In this document: positions 1 through 12,400 of the stretch, in pieces | Position numbering within the stretch: the first letter of the stretch is position 1 | How the letters are laid out: each line of letters begins with the position of its first letter | Origin: Dysidea avara | Lineage: Eukaryota; Porifera; Demospongiae; Dictyoceratida; Dysideidae | Assembly (NCBI RefSeq): GCF_963678975.1 | Contig: NC_089279.1 | Coordinates: 34,539,297 to 34,603,296 of the forward strand | Direction of reading: 5' to 3' | Length of the DNA: 64,000 nucleotides | Notes under the pieces: model-generated | What the model was told of the DNA's origin: nothing | Databases searched by the model: none | The model's input: the letters and a program-made list of their open reading frames with translations, nothing else | Position numbers and translations under genes: made by a program

Positions 1-178
1 GGCTTCTTTGTAGCTGAACTCTCTATTAGGTACCTTCTTCTAGCTGATCTGACTACAGGGTGACTTGTTTGTAGCTGAATTCCCTACAGAATAACTTGCA
101 ATGTAATATAACTGAGTAAATTATACATGCAGCTGAATGCTTTATTAGGGTGACTGTTCTATTAGAGTATCTCGATCT
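1..178. repeat. degenerate tandem repeat at left edge
   Basis: Units resembling GTAGCTGAACTCTCTATTAG recur at about 12, 73 and 130, spaced 40-60 bp, with variants of 'CTACAGGGTGACTTG' between them. The array probably continues to the left of the window. At 144-178 it ends in a short motif (reverse complement of GATACTCTAATAGAACAGTC) that is dispersed through the whole window. No coding sense is evident. Confidence 0.45.
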
Positions 179-233
179 CGCATTTGCTGCACGTAGTTGC
201 CTTTCGAATCATAACTCAGTGATTTGTAATCCG

Positions 234-660
234 ATTCTTCTGTACTACTACAAGAACTTTCTATGATGATTATTCCAGCTACATACTGATTTTCAGCTCG
301 TTGCTCTAAGCGGTTTGCCTGGTAGACACGAAAACTAATAGTTTTTTTATTCATAAAAATCGATCGCGTAATTTTGACACAGGTTGGGTTTTGTGTCATA
401 TCTCCATGGTCTTTATCCCGATTCCTTTCAAACCACAAAAAGGCACTCCTACGATGGTTGCTCCATCCACATATCAATTTTCAACTGATTCTTCCAAGGA
501 GTTTACCCTGTAGGCGTGACAGACCTTCGACCTTATTTTGCGCAAATAATCGGTCATAACTCCGTGAATGTTCATCAGATTCCTACCAAAGTTGGTACGG
601 AGATCCGCCTTAATGAGCCCTTTAAGTGTGCCAAATTTCAGCCCAATCCGAGCACGCATT
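234..660. repeat. imperfectly duplicated repeat, decayed
   Basis: Two stretches, near 260-330 and 470-530, read on the minus strand as similar peptides (cores RLEQRAENQYVAG and SLEESVENQYVDG). This suggests an old duplication of a repeat unit of roughly 200 bp. The open frames are short, differ in frame and carry stops, so I treat it as repeat DNA. A GAA/GAAG microsatellite follows at 697-735. Confidence 0.35.
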
Positions 661-696
661 GGTGTTTTATGGCGAATTTTGCGAAGTGTGCGAAAT

Positions 697-735
697 GAAG
701 AAGATGAAGAAGAAGAAGAAGAAGAAAACGAAGAA
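697..735 (+). repeat. GAA-type microsatellite
   Basis: Purine-only run of GAA and GAAGAT units, which creates spurious Lys/Glu-rich open frames. It sits beside the decayed repeat at 234-660. Confidence 0.8.
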
Positions 736-1411
736 ATTAAAACGAAATTTTGTTCGCTCGTATCTCGGAAATGGCTGGAGCGATTTTCTTCAAATTTGGT
801 ATGTAGACTCCCCTAACTGGGCGGCACGTCTCTAGCAAATTTGGTTCCAATCGGATAAGGAATCACAGAGCTACATAGGTGTGAAAATTGCGTTTTCTTT
901 CTTCCTGTTAATATACTCACGGTGTGGCGCGCCGGCTTCTTGGGCCGCACGACACACTATCGTGTGTCTTGATTATCTACTTTACCAGTTAGGCACTGGA
1001 GGGTGTGCACAGAAGGCAGAGCCTGTTCGAGGTGTTTACCCATAGCCGCTGTAAAGCCAGGTGGAACAAGCTAAGTTAATTCGCTTCCAGTTGCCTTCGT
1101 GGTATCGTTCCCAGCGCCACACCATGGCTTCTATAAATGCACTCTCACCCGCTAAACACGATAGCAAGCCTCTCTATAACAAAGTCACAGACTTACTCAT
1201 GGGCATTAAGCCAGGCCCCAAACGAGGAACAAACAGTTGGCCACTCACTGTTGCTCTTGGCAGCTCAAATCAATTAAAGCTACGTAGCTAGCTAGCTTCA
1301 TCACGCTGAATCACTGTAGTCTCGAACTTACGCGGATAGGCACTCACCTCCTGCTACTTGGCGTCACCCCCACTCTTCGCAGCCACTACTTTAGTACAAT
1401 AAACCAGTTAA

Positions 1412-1562
1412 AGCACCGCCATTGCTCGTGCAATATGGAAAAAATAGCACTCGGGCATGGTCTCGAACCTAATACAGCACTCGGCTTCACCTCGTGCTGT
1501 ATTAGTCTCTTGCCCACGCCCTCGTACTATTTTTTTTTCCATATTGCACTCGTGGCGGTGCT
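1412..1562. mobile_element. foldback/MITE, 151 bp
   Basis: The ends AGCACCGCCATTGCTCGTGC and GGCGGTGCT pair as inverted repeats. The complementarity continues inward through ATATGG plus an A/T tract, then a CTCG-rich centre with AATACAGCACTCG facing CGTGCTGTATT. Nearly the whole element is one hairpin. No protein is encoded, and I could not define a clean target-site duplication. Confidence 0.7.
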
Positions 1563-1574
1563 ATTATAATGTCG

Positions 1575-1770
1575 TTGTATTCGGCGCGCGCTAATAAATT
1601 ACGAGGTCACGAGTTCTTTATGATCAGCCTACAAGTCTGAGCTGCTAGTTGATTGCATCTTTACAGTAAGATTATGTAATGCATTGCATGTGTTTGTACT
1701 GATAAAATGTGGGTTTAGATGCTGACCTACATCCTCAGACGATCAGCGCCAGATCTCGCCACACCCCGCC
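1575..1770. repeat. dispersed repeat, family A copy 1
   Basis: This segment, beginning near TCGGCGCGCGCTAATAAATT, is collinear with 30598-30795. Shared blocks include ACGAGGTCACGAGTTCTT, TACAGTAAG, TAATGCATTG and CCTCAGACGATCAGCGCCAG. It is probably a fragment of a non-autonomous transposon. Positions 841-1411 and 1771-1998 show no gene. Confidence 0.55.
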
Positions 1771-1998
1771 GGGGCTCTAATTTAGTTTATGAAACCATAG
1801 GTATATAATATCTATGATGAAACATGCATGACAAAAAAGCCACTTGAATTTTTTTTTGGCCGTGTGATTAGCTAGTGCATGAAAGCAGTGTTAGCGTTGT
1901 AATTAACTGCGGGGAGGAGCGAAGGGCTCGGACGAACCCCCTTCTGGCTTAGCCGGTTTTAAAAAAGACAACTGATAAACAAAGTGACTAGGTGAATT

Positions 1999-2132
1999 CA
2001 TCTCGAGAATCTATGGTGAATTTAAGCAGCACTCGCCTTGACAGGCTGACAGATGCACTGTCTTACACCGTATGCATCTCCAACTACATTAGAGTAAGCG
2101 CAAGCATAAATAGTACCATAGATTCTCGATAA
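1999..2132. repeat. small inverted repeat
   Basis: TCTCGAGAATCTATGGT near 2001 faces ACCATAGATTCTCGA near 2113, with about 100 bp between them. This is a MITE-like end structure with no coding content. Positions 2133-2965 show nothing I can name. Confidence 0.5.
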
Positions 2133-2965
2133 TCTATGATAGTACACTACTAACACCGCGGCACCAACAGTGCCTTTCCTTGATGAACTAGCTAATCTTT
2201 GTACAAAATTTAGCTATCAGTGCGGAATCTTGAATAGTGAGATACAAGCCTATAGTGGTATCACCTATCACCTACAAGTACATGGCTAGTTAGCACATAC
2301 AGTAGAAAGGCCGGGGTGCAAAGAATATGTGACCTCTGTTCGTCTGTTGAGCGAAAACTGGACTTGTCTGCATTTCCCTAAAATCTCATTTTATGACATT
2401 TTTGTTTTCTAGACAGAAAAACCAATGGACTGTTAAAGTTTCAGCCATTTCTGGTAAGTGGTTTTGGAGTTATATCAATAAACAACAGAGAAAGAACCAT
2501 CACTATTAAATGAGGAAACATGTAAATACATTACAGTATGATGAGCCCTCGGTCTCGTGTGACCACAGCCAGACTCTTAAAAGAGATCTGTGTGGGCACA
2601 GCAAGGTTAAACAAACAAATGAAATAAAAAACCCTAAACCTACATGCAAAAATAGAAATTTGTTACATTATTACACATAAACTACATTGTCCACTCACGA
2701 GTATACTCATCTACTGCTATATTAGATTATTTGATTCGAGGCTTCCTTCACTATTTTCTGAAGTGATTAAAACATTGGGTTAAATTATTTATGTAGTACA
2801 CATTTGGGCCAATGTATTTCAATGGTATTTATCTCTAAAACAGAATTATGTAAACAAGTCGGGATTTCGCTCAGCGGGTCACATATACTAGTACGATGCC
2901 ATGGCCATTTCCATATTGACCGACTGTAATTTTTGTGGTTGCCTAGCAAAAAACAATATTCAGTC

Positions 2966-3110
2966 ACCTGTGGATTTGGCGTGTGCCAATGAATTAATTA
3001 ACAACTGAGGTCAGAATTACGTTTAAGGTACTTGTATTGCAAGTGTTGGTGTAGTGCACTACAAGAATAACAACATTATACGAAGCAAAAATGTCAGGTG
3101 ATCAGCACTA
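2966..3110. repeat. dispersed repeat, family B fragment
   Basis: Shares an ordered series of blocks with 14459-14640: CCTGTG(A/G)AT, GCGYGYGCCAAT, ATTAATTAA, GAGGTCA, GTGCACTACAAGAATA and GCGAAGCAAAA (here ACGAAGCAAAA). Both are decayed copies of one element, whose first part also resembles family A (1575, 30598). Confidence 0.5.
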
Positions 3111-3347
3111 CCATGTATAGCAGCACACAACGGTAGAGCCAATCATGTAATCTAGCCATTCCTCTATGAAACCCACATATTCTAAATTCTTAAATTTACA
3201 TGCATGCCTGCATGTTACTTACTTGTTAGTTTATATTGACTATATGGCACATACTACATCAGGTGCTTTTCACTAGGATCCCATCAATAGACTATAGAGG
3301 TGTCAATGTGCATGATGCTGAGGCAGGTTGGAATTGTACGGCACTTT

Positions 3348-3819
3348 CAGTGTGGGAAATTACTTTTTAAAAGTAACTCATTACCTATTACATATTACTT
3401 TTAACTGAACTATTTAGTTACAGTTACATGTTACCCATAAAATAAAGTAACTATAATAACATTACATATTATATTACTTTGTGTCCACAGCCTGAAATTT
3501 TCACGTGTGCAACTACTACCTTATCATATGACATGATTGTTTTGTTGGACAATGTGTAAATCTTGCAATTGGAAGCTGGTGACTAAACTTCATTCAGTAG
3601 GTTTCGTTACTTCATTGTGGCTAGGTGTTACTCAGTGGATTACTAATGAGATTAGTAACTTCATTACTTGTAGTAATAATATTATGTAATATTAGACTCA
3701 TTACATAATTTCATTACTTAGGTAACGCGTAATTTAAGTTATCTTATAGCATATTTCATTATATTACTTAGTTACCGCAAAAGTAATAATTATTACATAA
3801 TGCGTTACCCACAACACTG
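3348..3819. mobile_element. hAT-type MITE with 8-bp target duplication
   Basis: The 472-bp element begins CAGTGTGGGAAATTACTTTT and ends with the complement of CAGTGTTGTGGGTAACGC. It is flanked on both sides by the identical octamer GGCACTTT (3340-3347 and 3820-3827). The CAGTGTTG-type ends and the 8-bp duplication are hallmarks of hAT transposons. The interior is a series of GTTAC/ATTACT repeats and encodes no transposase. Confidence 0.85.
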
Positions 3820-5489
3820 GGCACTTTAAAATATGGTTTCAGATTTAAAATTTCTTAGTGAGCTCTTGCACAAGTTTGAGGCTGAGTTTACATCTTCTTG
3901 ATGCATAGTTTCTTTCACTCTGGCTTAATTTTGTGGCAGACAAAAACAATGTGTTGATATGCTTTGCAAACCTATTCACTTGTGACAGCAGGAAGATATT
4001 GTCATATCATCCTAATGTAGCCATGTTCTGTAGGTAGCTACAACAGTTAATCATTGTTCATTTTTATATTCCTCAAGACTATATACATATTGGTGAAACA
4101 AATGGCTTGGTATTTATACCTTCCAATGCATCACTGGCAAAAGCGAAGATAAATTGATTCAAGACTGTAGACTTGTAGACTTTGTCTCCTTTCCATTCTA
4201 TCTCATGTTACTTGAGGTCACTATGTGTGAAACAGCCCATACAGTCTTGGCCTATTGTCTGAACCCTCCATTATTCCACTGGTAATCTTTTTTTTATTTA
4301 TTTTTTATTAGCAAAGCCCTCTATCGTAAATGAAATTAAATTCTGCAGCATTTGATCATGACATATTTTCTGTACAACATTATCATTACTGATCTGATTA
4401 TATGCAATGCAATGTCCAGACTTGCATCATATGCTATATAAATTATCAGTCTTTGCTTATGTATGCCTGGCACAGCTGCCACTCTGATAAGAAATCAGTG
4501 AATAGTCTACTCTGTTTAGAATTGGCATCCTGCACTTGTGCAGGTTGAATGCAGTGTTATGCCACACTAAATAGATATTGGAACATTGTCTAAAACTTGA
4601 CTGAAACTATGAATATCAACTAGGGAACAACTCATCTGCTTTTGGGCAACCAAGCTGGGAGATGATGATGTGGTGTAGGCTAGTGTGGTGTAGGCTAGCA
4701 CATGTAACTGAAAGGTGTCCAGGTATGTACACAAGTCGTTTCACAACTTCAGGACAATGCTCTCAATCGCTGGCCATCAAACTAACTTCTTTGGTTAGAA
4801 AATACTCTAACCCTTTTAAGTTGTGCCACAGTGATTAGTTTTGTGCTTATGATATCACTTGCATCAGCCAAATGCTGTTCTACTTAGCTGTGTTCTGCAG
4901 AAACACCAGTTCCTTTTAGAGCAATGAAAATTTTTCTTCAACATTTCCAGTAATCACCCATGCAAGCATTGAATCTGATTAGTTGCCTTTACCAGCTGCA
5001 GACCATGCCAATACTCACCACTGGCTACTAGTATAGCTACTGCCTGCATTCACTACCAGAGAAATATGCCATGAAATGTCTATGCCTTTGCCTTGAAAAG
5101 TGAAATTGTCTCCATAGGAAATCATTTCATAAGCCATGAAATGTCTGAATTTCATAGTATTTTCATGACATTGCAGAGATTGTATGAGTGCAGCACCTAT
5201 GAAAGGTAAATGGGAATTCTTGAGTAGCTAGCTATTTCATGACAATTTCATATGCTGTCTCATGTGATTTTAGCTGGCCTATGTATCACAATTTAATTCT
5301 ATAGCTACCTGTTTTTCATCTGAAAAATTATTTATCCAAATGTGGAAGACCTTTATAATTTAATTTAGTGCCTTGATGGTGTGCATCACATAGAATAAAT
5401 GATTTGAGGTTGTTTGAGAGTCATGGTTACTGACTCTATAGGGCTAGATAATACATTCTGTAGAATTATATCTCCCCTTCGATTGTCTA

Positions 5490-5882
5490 GGGATCAGTCA
5501 GAGTCCAAATAGACAACTGATGCATATGGTAGCTAGTAAAAATAACTTTATGTTTAGCTATCAGTGTCCTGAGAAATGAGGTTTAGTTATCTGGATAAGA
5601 ACAGTCAGAGTTGGTGAAGTTAAAAGCTTCTAACTTGCATGCATAGCCATCAATCTTACTAGTATAACACAACTAAACTCTTTCCCATTTTGTTCCTTGT
5701 TGAAGGGAGTACAAACGCATAAAATATATTTATGTGGTCAGTCTATTACTTACCACAATAATGCATTGCATGACCAATTGAGGTTTTATTATACACACTA
5801 TCTGGATGCTTACATTATGTCACCTATTTACAGGTATGGAGGTCTGTTACAGTACTTCATAGCAGTATTCAGTGAATGGTAA
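5490..5882 (+). pseudogene. orphan 5' region of receptor-family gene
   Basis: The stretch aligns by eye with the upstream region of copy 2 (22385-22690) and, from about 5719, with the upstream region and signal-peptide start of copy 4 (33370-33590). Shared blocks include AAGTTAAAAGCTT, GCCATCAATCTTACTAGTA, TTTATGTGGTCA and TTACCACAATAATGCATTG. The initiator context CAGGTATGGAG is kept at 5836, but the signal-peptide frame stops after eight codons (MEVCYSTS). No ectodomain follows, so only a promoter and a broken start remain. A weaker match at about 4622 (to 22335) suggests the duplicated block once reached further upstream. Confidence 0.7.
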
Positions 5883-7863
5883 TAGATTTACAGTGTGCAT
5901 TTTTGCACCTTTAATCTGATTTCATTCCAGCTAGACTTGCCACATGTTACATATGTGGTTAATTAAGAAATGGTAGCAGAGCTGTAAACTAATAGTGGCA
6001 AATTCATCATTCTATTGCTTAAACAAGCTTGTGTGATGTTTATTGATTTTGTCTATGTGTTGTACCACCAGGCTTACTTTAATGCAGGTGGTGATGATCA
6101 AATCCAATTGCAAGGATGTTGGGAACGACATGTTCTATTTCTTCAAATTAACGAAATGCTACAAAACTAGCTGTATAGGAATCTTTACACACTTGGTAGT
6201 TTTTCATTAGCATATATGTCACATTGCATTGTTTAGCAGTGTCAATCTTGAAGGTGGTCTTCTTGTGATTCAGTAGGTGATCAGTAATTTGCTAGAGGGC
6301 TTGTCTCACAGTGCCAATAAATAAGCCGTGTTATCAGATGTTTCATGTTAGCTACTAAAGTTAAACAGTGGTTTAATTGTCCTTGTGTGTCTGAAGTGGT
6401 TTCTTTGGTCACATTTGGCATTCAGCTTCTGCAAGTGCAGGACATATTTGTTGCTAAGTGTGTCAGTTACATGCACTGGTCACAGTACTGTTTTTGTGTA
6501 ATGTGTTGTTTACTGTCTGCACGTATGCAATGGATGGCTAATCGAGTCACCGGTTTGATTGTTAGCAAATAATTTCATTTGGGATAACATTGTCTTATTC
6601 TCCCACATATCAAATGCTTTCTTTAGTGTTTTGTCACAGGTTATGTCTCAAACTATTCTGTCCCTTACTTGAAGTGTTTTGATTCACATGTTTTGGCTTT
6701 GGGTTTGAAGTCTGTGATGTACTCCTCAAATGATTTCTCTGTTGAATGTGTTGGCTGCAAATATTGAGCATGTGATGTTTTGTCATTGTACACAATAAGT
6801 CTTAAAGCTCTCAGGAATTTTTGTTGCTTTGGGGTGTTTGGTTTTATTATCTTCATTTTGCCATGTTAATGTGTTGTAGACTGGTAGTAGCTACGTCCAG
6901 TCTGACCACATGTATTAGCATCACTGCTTGGACTTTCTTGCCTTTCGAATGGAGGCTGCTCGCTAGTGAAAAGAGTTAATCACTTCCTCCACACATCAGA
7001 ATTGTTGCTGCAATCTAAGCCAATGAATGAAGCAATATTAAAAAAACCTGAGAAGGAAAGCTTTTTTTTTTTTTTTGCTGTGCTTATGTTTAAATGGAAA
7101 ACAAAATGATTAACACCAATTGGATGAAGTTCCTTTTAGCATGAATTTTTTTGGTTTTCCTTTTAGTATGAAATTGTTCGGTTAATTACTAGGTGTGGGC
7201 AGACTTGCATGCTCACAATTTTCCCTCGACCGGTTCAAGAAAATAGGTCTGTGTCATCAATACACATGTTAGCATGTCATAAGCTAGAGTGTCTCACTGT
7301 GTGTATATTAGCAGGAAGAAAGAAAATTTCATGCCTGCATAACTCCATGGTCCCTTCTCCAAAGCATACCATTATTGCATTATAGCTGTCTGCTTGGTAG
7401 GGTAAGCCACACAAAAAAATCACTCCAGCCATTTGTGAGATATGGATGGCTAAAGTTTTGATTGTTTTTTTCTTCTCCTAAACTATTCTTTTCATGCACT
7501 TTGAAAAACTTGTTAATGTCAAATGAACATCTCGATTAGCTTGAAATTTGGTACAGATAAATAGTGTATAATAGTAAATTCATGTACTAAGTTTGCAAGG
7601 AATCTGATAAGTGTCCACAGTGCTATGAATGATTATTCACGTACAAAAAAGGTCAAACTACAGGGTAAACCACTCATGAGAATAACTTGAAATTTGGTGT
7701 GTATGTAGGCTAGGAATTGTAGAAGTGCCTTTTGATGGTCAAAAAAATGAAGAAGTAACAGCTACAGTGTTACAAAGCCAAAACCAAATAACTGTAAATT
7801 GCGGAGTCAAGATACTCTAATAGAACAGTCATTGTGGGGTAAAAGTACATCAAAATGTTACTA

Positions 7864-7930
7864 GAATTTGAACCAGGGACTTCTGGACTGAACACTCAAA
7901 TCCTTAACCACTCTATCACTGAGCCACTGC
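7864..7930 (-). repeat. tRNA-derived SINE head
   Basis: On the minus strand, GTGGCTCAGTGATAGAGTGG matches the internal A box and CTGGTTCAAATTC matches the B box, about 30 bp apart. Between them is a GGA...TCC stem of tRNA-Ser/Leu type. The 3' stems do not fold as a working tRNA, so this is a SINE or tRNA pseudogene. A copy of the dispersed GATACTCTAATAGAACAGTC motif lies next to it at 7806-7830. Confidence 0.5.
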
Positions 7931-8334
7931 TATGATGGCTGTTCTAAAATGCACTCGTTCAATTATATAGTAAAAGTTCATGATTTCATAGATCAATCAA
8001 TGAACATTCTATGTACATTCTATTAGAATTTCTCAACAAACATGTGCTTCCTATTAGAGTGTTACAATAATATCACCAAAAAGTAAAACAATACAATTGC
8101 AACTTCTGTCCTTGTGTCTAGATAAGAAGAAATGTGGGTAAAATGACAAACCCCAAAGCCAGACTATAGCTAGCTTTGGGGAAACATAGCATACAAAAAA
8201 AATTAAAAGAAGACCACACAGAAACAACCAAGCTGTGAAAATGGTGTGGCCTTCAATAACCTGGGTGAAAAAGTTGTAAAATCAAAGGTGGTGACCACAA
8301 TTAGTAGCATTAATATTAAGTTTTGTGTGATTAT

Positions 8335-8575
8335 AGTATAAGGAAGAATTTTAAGTTCAGTTAGGGATCATAGAAATAAAAGTAGTGAAATAAGAAAGGT
8401 CACCCACACCTGGAGATATACTAGTAGACATTCAATCCCTACTTCAGTCTATACCCATGCACGACTGAATTAGGGATTAAATGTCCACTAGTATATCTGC
8501 AGGTGTAGGCGGCCCTTTGTTTCACTTCTATGATCCTAATATAATCAAACTTAAATTTTCATTATACTTGTTTGT
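8335..8575. mobile_element. foldback element about 240 bp
   Basis: The central arms ACACCTGGAGATATACTAGT and ACTAGTATATCTGCAGGTGT are complementary. So are CAATCCCTA/TAGGGATT further in and AGGGATCATAGAA/TTCTATGATCCTAA further out. It forms one imperfect hairpin without coding content. The rest of 5885-9480 contains no recognisable exon. Confidence 0.6.
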
Positions 8576-9490
8576 TAACCTTTTTGTAAACATCCTGAAT
8601 TTAGGCTATTGAACCCACACATACTGCCTTACAACAGAAAGAATAGCACCAGGCTTATTGTTTTCCATCTGAACACGTGCCCCAACTATCAATTACTGAG
8701 ACAGCAAAGTGGCCATTTCGCTTCATTTGCAGCTATATTCAGCCCATTACAGTGTTACAAATGAAGACCACTAGGAGAAGGACGTCTGCCATCAATCCAG
8801 CCACAACAGTAAACTCGGGCGATTCTTGTCAAACATAGCAAACTAGTCATAGCACGGTGCTACTGCAAATCGACACCTTGTGTTGCAAGTTTGTCAGCAA
8901 AGATAAATGGGACAGAGGACACAGGTAACTCCATGAAGCATGCATTGTATGTATTGTGGCATGCCAAAAGGCACCAGTCAGACTGAAGAGTGAAAATATG
9001 CTTGTCTGAAGGAATCAGTCTGGTAGTCTGTCAGTTAGGCAGTTAGTCAGTAGAAAATTCAACTAAATAAAAAAAATTAAATTTCATAGCAACTTTTTAG
9101 AAGCATTGTATATAGGTTGTTTAGAAAGCACTTTTGCGCTTGGTTGTACGTAGCTAACTAACACTGCTAAGACACCATGAAGGAATTTATGGTGAGGCTG
9201 GTTTATATAGGATGATACTTTTGGCTAGGATAGCCCAAACCTTCATGATAAGAAAGATAGCTAACAGAATGTAGTAGATAACTTTTAGAGTAGCACTCAA
9301 AGCATCTGTATATCTTACAGTAAAATAGTACTGTATTAGCAAGAGTATATGTACTCTTGATATTAGGGATCATGTAACAAAATAAAATGATCACTAAATC
9401 AGTGGGGTATGATTTGGGACTAGTTGTGTATTTTATGTGTGTGTTTGTGATAAAACTTATAATCAAATCTCTGTTACTCTGTTTATAGAC

Positions 9491-12400
9491 ATGGGTGTTT
9501 CCAGCATGTAGTAATACTACTCAGTATGGTGTTGATGGTTAATTCTATGACAGTCTACCCTGGACAAAAGTATACTGAAGGAAATTGTTCTGGACCAGTG
9601 GACTATTTCTTATGTAATTGTCTGACCTCAAACACTACCATTGATATCTACCTTTCACCAGGACACTATCAGTTTAGAACGCAACCATTTTGTTTACTAG
9701 AGAACAAGACCAGTGTCACCATCACTGGTAATACACCTGATGATACAATAATTGAATGTATTAGACCCTATAATATTGTGTTTATGAGGTCACGAAATAT
9801 TATCATTAGTAATATCCGGATGGAGAAGTGTGGAGATGTTGTGAATGATTTTATCAATCAAACAGTTCAAATGGTAGTACCTACTGTTTACTTCGGTTAT
9901 GGTTTTAGATTTGCAGTAAAGTTCTATCATGTCAAAAATGTTATCATTACTAATTTTACAATGTCACACACTCTTGGGTATGGAATTCTTGCCTTCAATG
10001 CATTAGGAGAAGTGACACTATCTGATGTGAAAATTAAGGACACTGATTTTGACAATGATCCAAAGTGTAAAAACTACTCTTACACTAGTGATAAGGCTGA
10101 TTTCTCTTGTTCAGGAAGTGGAATATTATTATTTTATCATGATTATGTTGATATTGATGTTGATGAAGCTGACACCAATTTAACTATTGACCGGTCAGTG
10201 TTTGAAGGTAATAGAAACTTTCTTCCAGTTAAAGACCTTAACATTCTTGATGATATCATTAAAACTGGCTACTACCGTGTCCGTGTTCCATTACAAGGAG
10301 CAGGAAGTATTGGAATTTACTATGTACAACAAGACTTTTATGACGTGAATACCGAAATATCAAACACAACATTTCATAACAATCATGGATCCCTTGGTGG
10401 TAGTGCAGCTATAATATCTGTTTCAAGTACCAGAGGCACAACATTATTCAAGGATTGTTCACTAAGCAATGAAGATTCAGAATCTGTTGCATCTAATCTC
10501 AATGGCTTACATGCAAGAGGTGGGATCTCATACTTCTATGTAACACTGAGAAATGCTCCTGGAATAAACTATTCCACCAACACAACAGATGCCAGGTTTA
10601 CTGCACTGCGTATTTCCCACTGCAATTTTACTAGGCTTGGAGGAACTCTGGGAGCAGCATTCCATATTGAAAAAATATCTTCTGATAGTTTAGCACTGGT
10701 CGTCACAATAGAGGAGTGTAATTTTATTGAGAATGTGGCAAATGCTGGATCTGCTGTATATGCAGTTGACAGCAGGTTTGGTGTTTCAGGTGGTCTTTTT
10801 GTTTTCTTGGCTAATGTTAATGCTGAGAACAGTGTCATTTCATCAGGTTCTACTTTGAAGTATGATACTAGTGATTTTATCACTGGGGTGTTTTACTCCA
10901 AAAATTCTCATCTTTTTCTCATATGTACTCAACAATGTAACTTTACTGGCAACCAGCCATCAGTTTTCCATGGCCATTTTGCTATCACTACATTGTTAGG
11001 TAGAGCATTTTTTGCACATAACAGTGGATATTATGGGGGTGCAATTAATCTAGTTAATACACTTTTGTATATTTATAAAGGTTCTGAGTTGTTTTTTGCT
11101 CATAACTATGCTACATTTTCTGGAGGTGCTATTGATATATTTTTCCCCACTACTAATGTACAATCACAAGATATATGTCCTATTCAGTTTATTGGACCAA
11201 GTGGCACTGATCCAATATTTTCTCTTGACAAACTTCACCTTCTTGATGTTAACATTACATTTGAGAATAACACTGTTGGTACTCCTAGTACCATACAGTC
11301 CATTTTTGCTAATGTGTTTTATATTTGCTCCTGGTATCCAGACACTCTCACCCAGTACAACTTTGATTTAGATGCTCCTCCTATTAATGGTACAAGAGAT
11401 GCTGTTTATCGTAGAGTGTTCAACTTTATTCCAAGTAATACAGTAAATGATCATTTCTTTATAGAAGCAGGTTTACCATGTCCTTGTGATATTAATGGTA
11501 CACATGATCCTGTGTACTGTATGGGTGCCGGTTTCCATAATACTCTAACGTTAAGTGTACCCATAATTTTGGGGCGATCATTTCAATTTGGTTTGATTGG
11601 TCTAGATGCAGTCGGGTCAGTTGGAGGGACTGACACTCTGTTTAGTGATGTGTATACCACATATGCAACTGATGGAACTTTGACACTAGGTGAAGGTCAG
11701 AATAGACGATCATTTTTCACTTCTAAAAATAACTGTACTACAGTAGAGTTTACTATATATGGGATGCACTCACAACTACCTTCCAGTGGAATTTTAAGCT
11801 TATCATTTGTAAGAGGAATAGATCACGAATTTCATGTCAATTTTAGTAGCTGTCCAGTTGGGTTTAGCTACCAACAGGATAAGAACAATGGTCTGTACAG
11901 TTGTGATTGTGGTAATTTCCTGAAATCAGAAGTTTATGATGACTTGAGCTGTGACTCTGCATCTGGAATTATTCACCGTAATAATCTTCAATCATGGCTA
12001 TCTGTGAGTGGTGACAATATTGAATACATAAAACTGTGCTTGCTCACATATTGCAACAGAAATGTTAGAAATTTCACTCTGTTAGATACCAATATTGATA
12101 CTCTTCTTTGTGACCACAATCATGCTGGACGAGCCTGTGGTGCTTGTATTGAAGGTTATAGTAGAGTGTTTGGCTCCTCTTCTTGTAAACAATGTAGCAA
12201 TGCTTGGCTGGCCACTATCATACTGTATGGTCTACTAGGAGTAATTCTAGTATTTATTCTGTTTGTGTTAAGACTGACAGTTACAGTGGGAGCTATTAAT
12301 GGAGTGATATTCTTCTGTAATGTGATGAGTTTAATGAAGATCTGTTTTTTAATGAAAACCGGTTTTCGTTTTTGTGGGTGTTCATTTCTCTCATTAACTT

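Noticed and set aside
10569..10883. Minus-strand frame of 104 codons, conserved at the same place in copies 1 and 2 (24274-24588)
   Set aside because: It lies antisense to the well-supported ectodomain; conservation follows from the sense strand.
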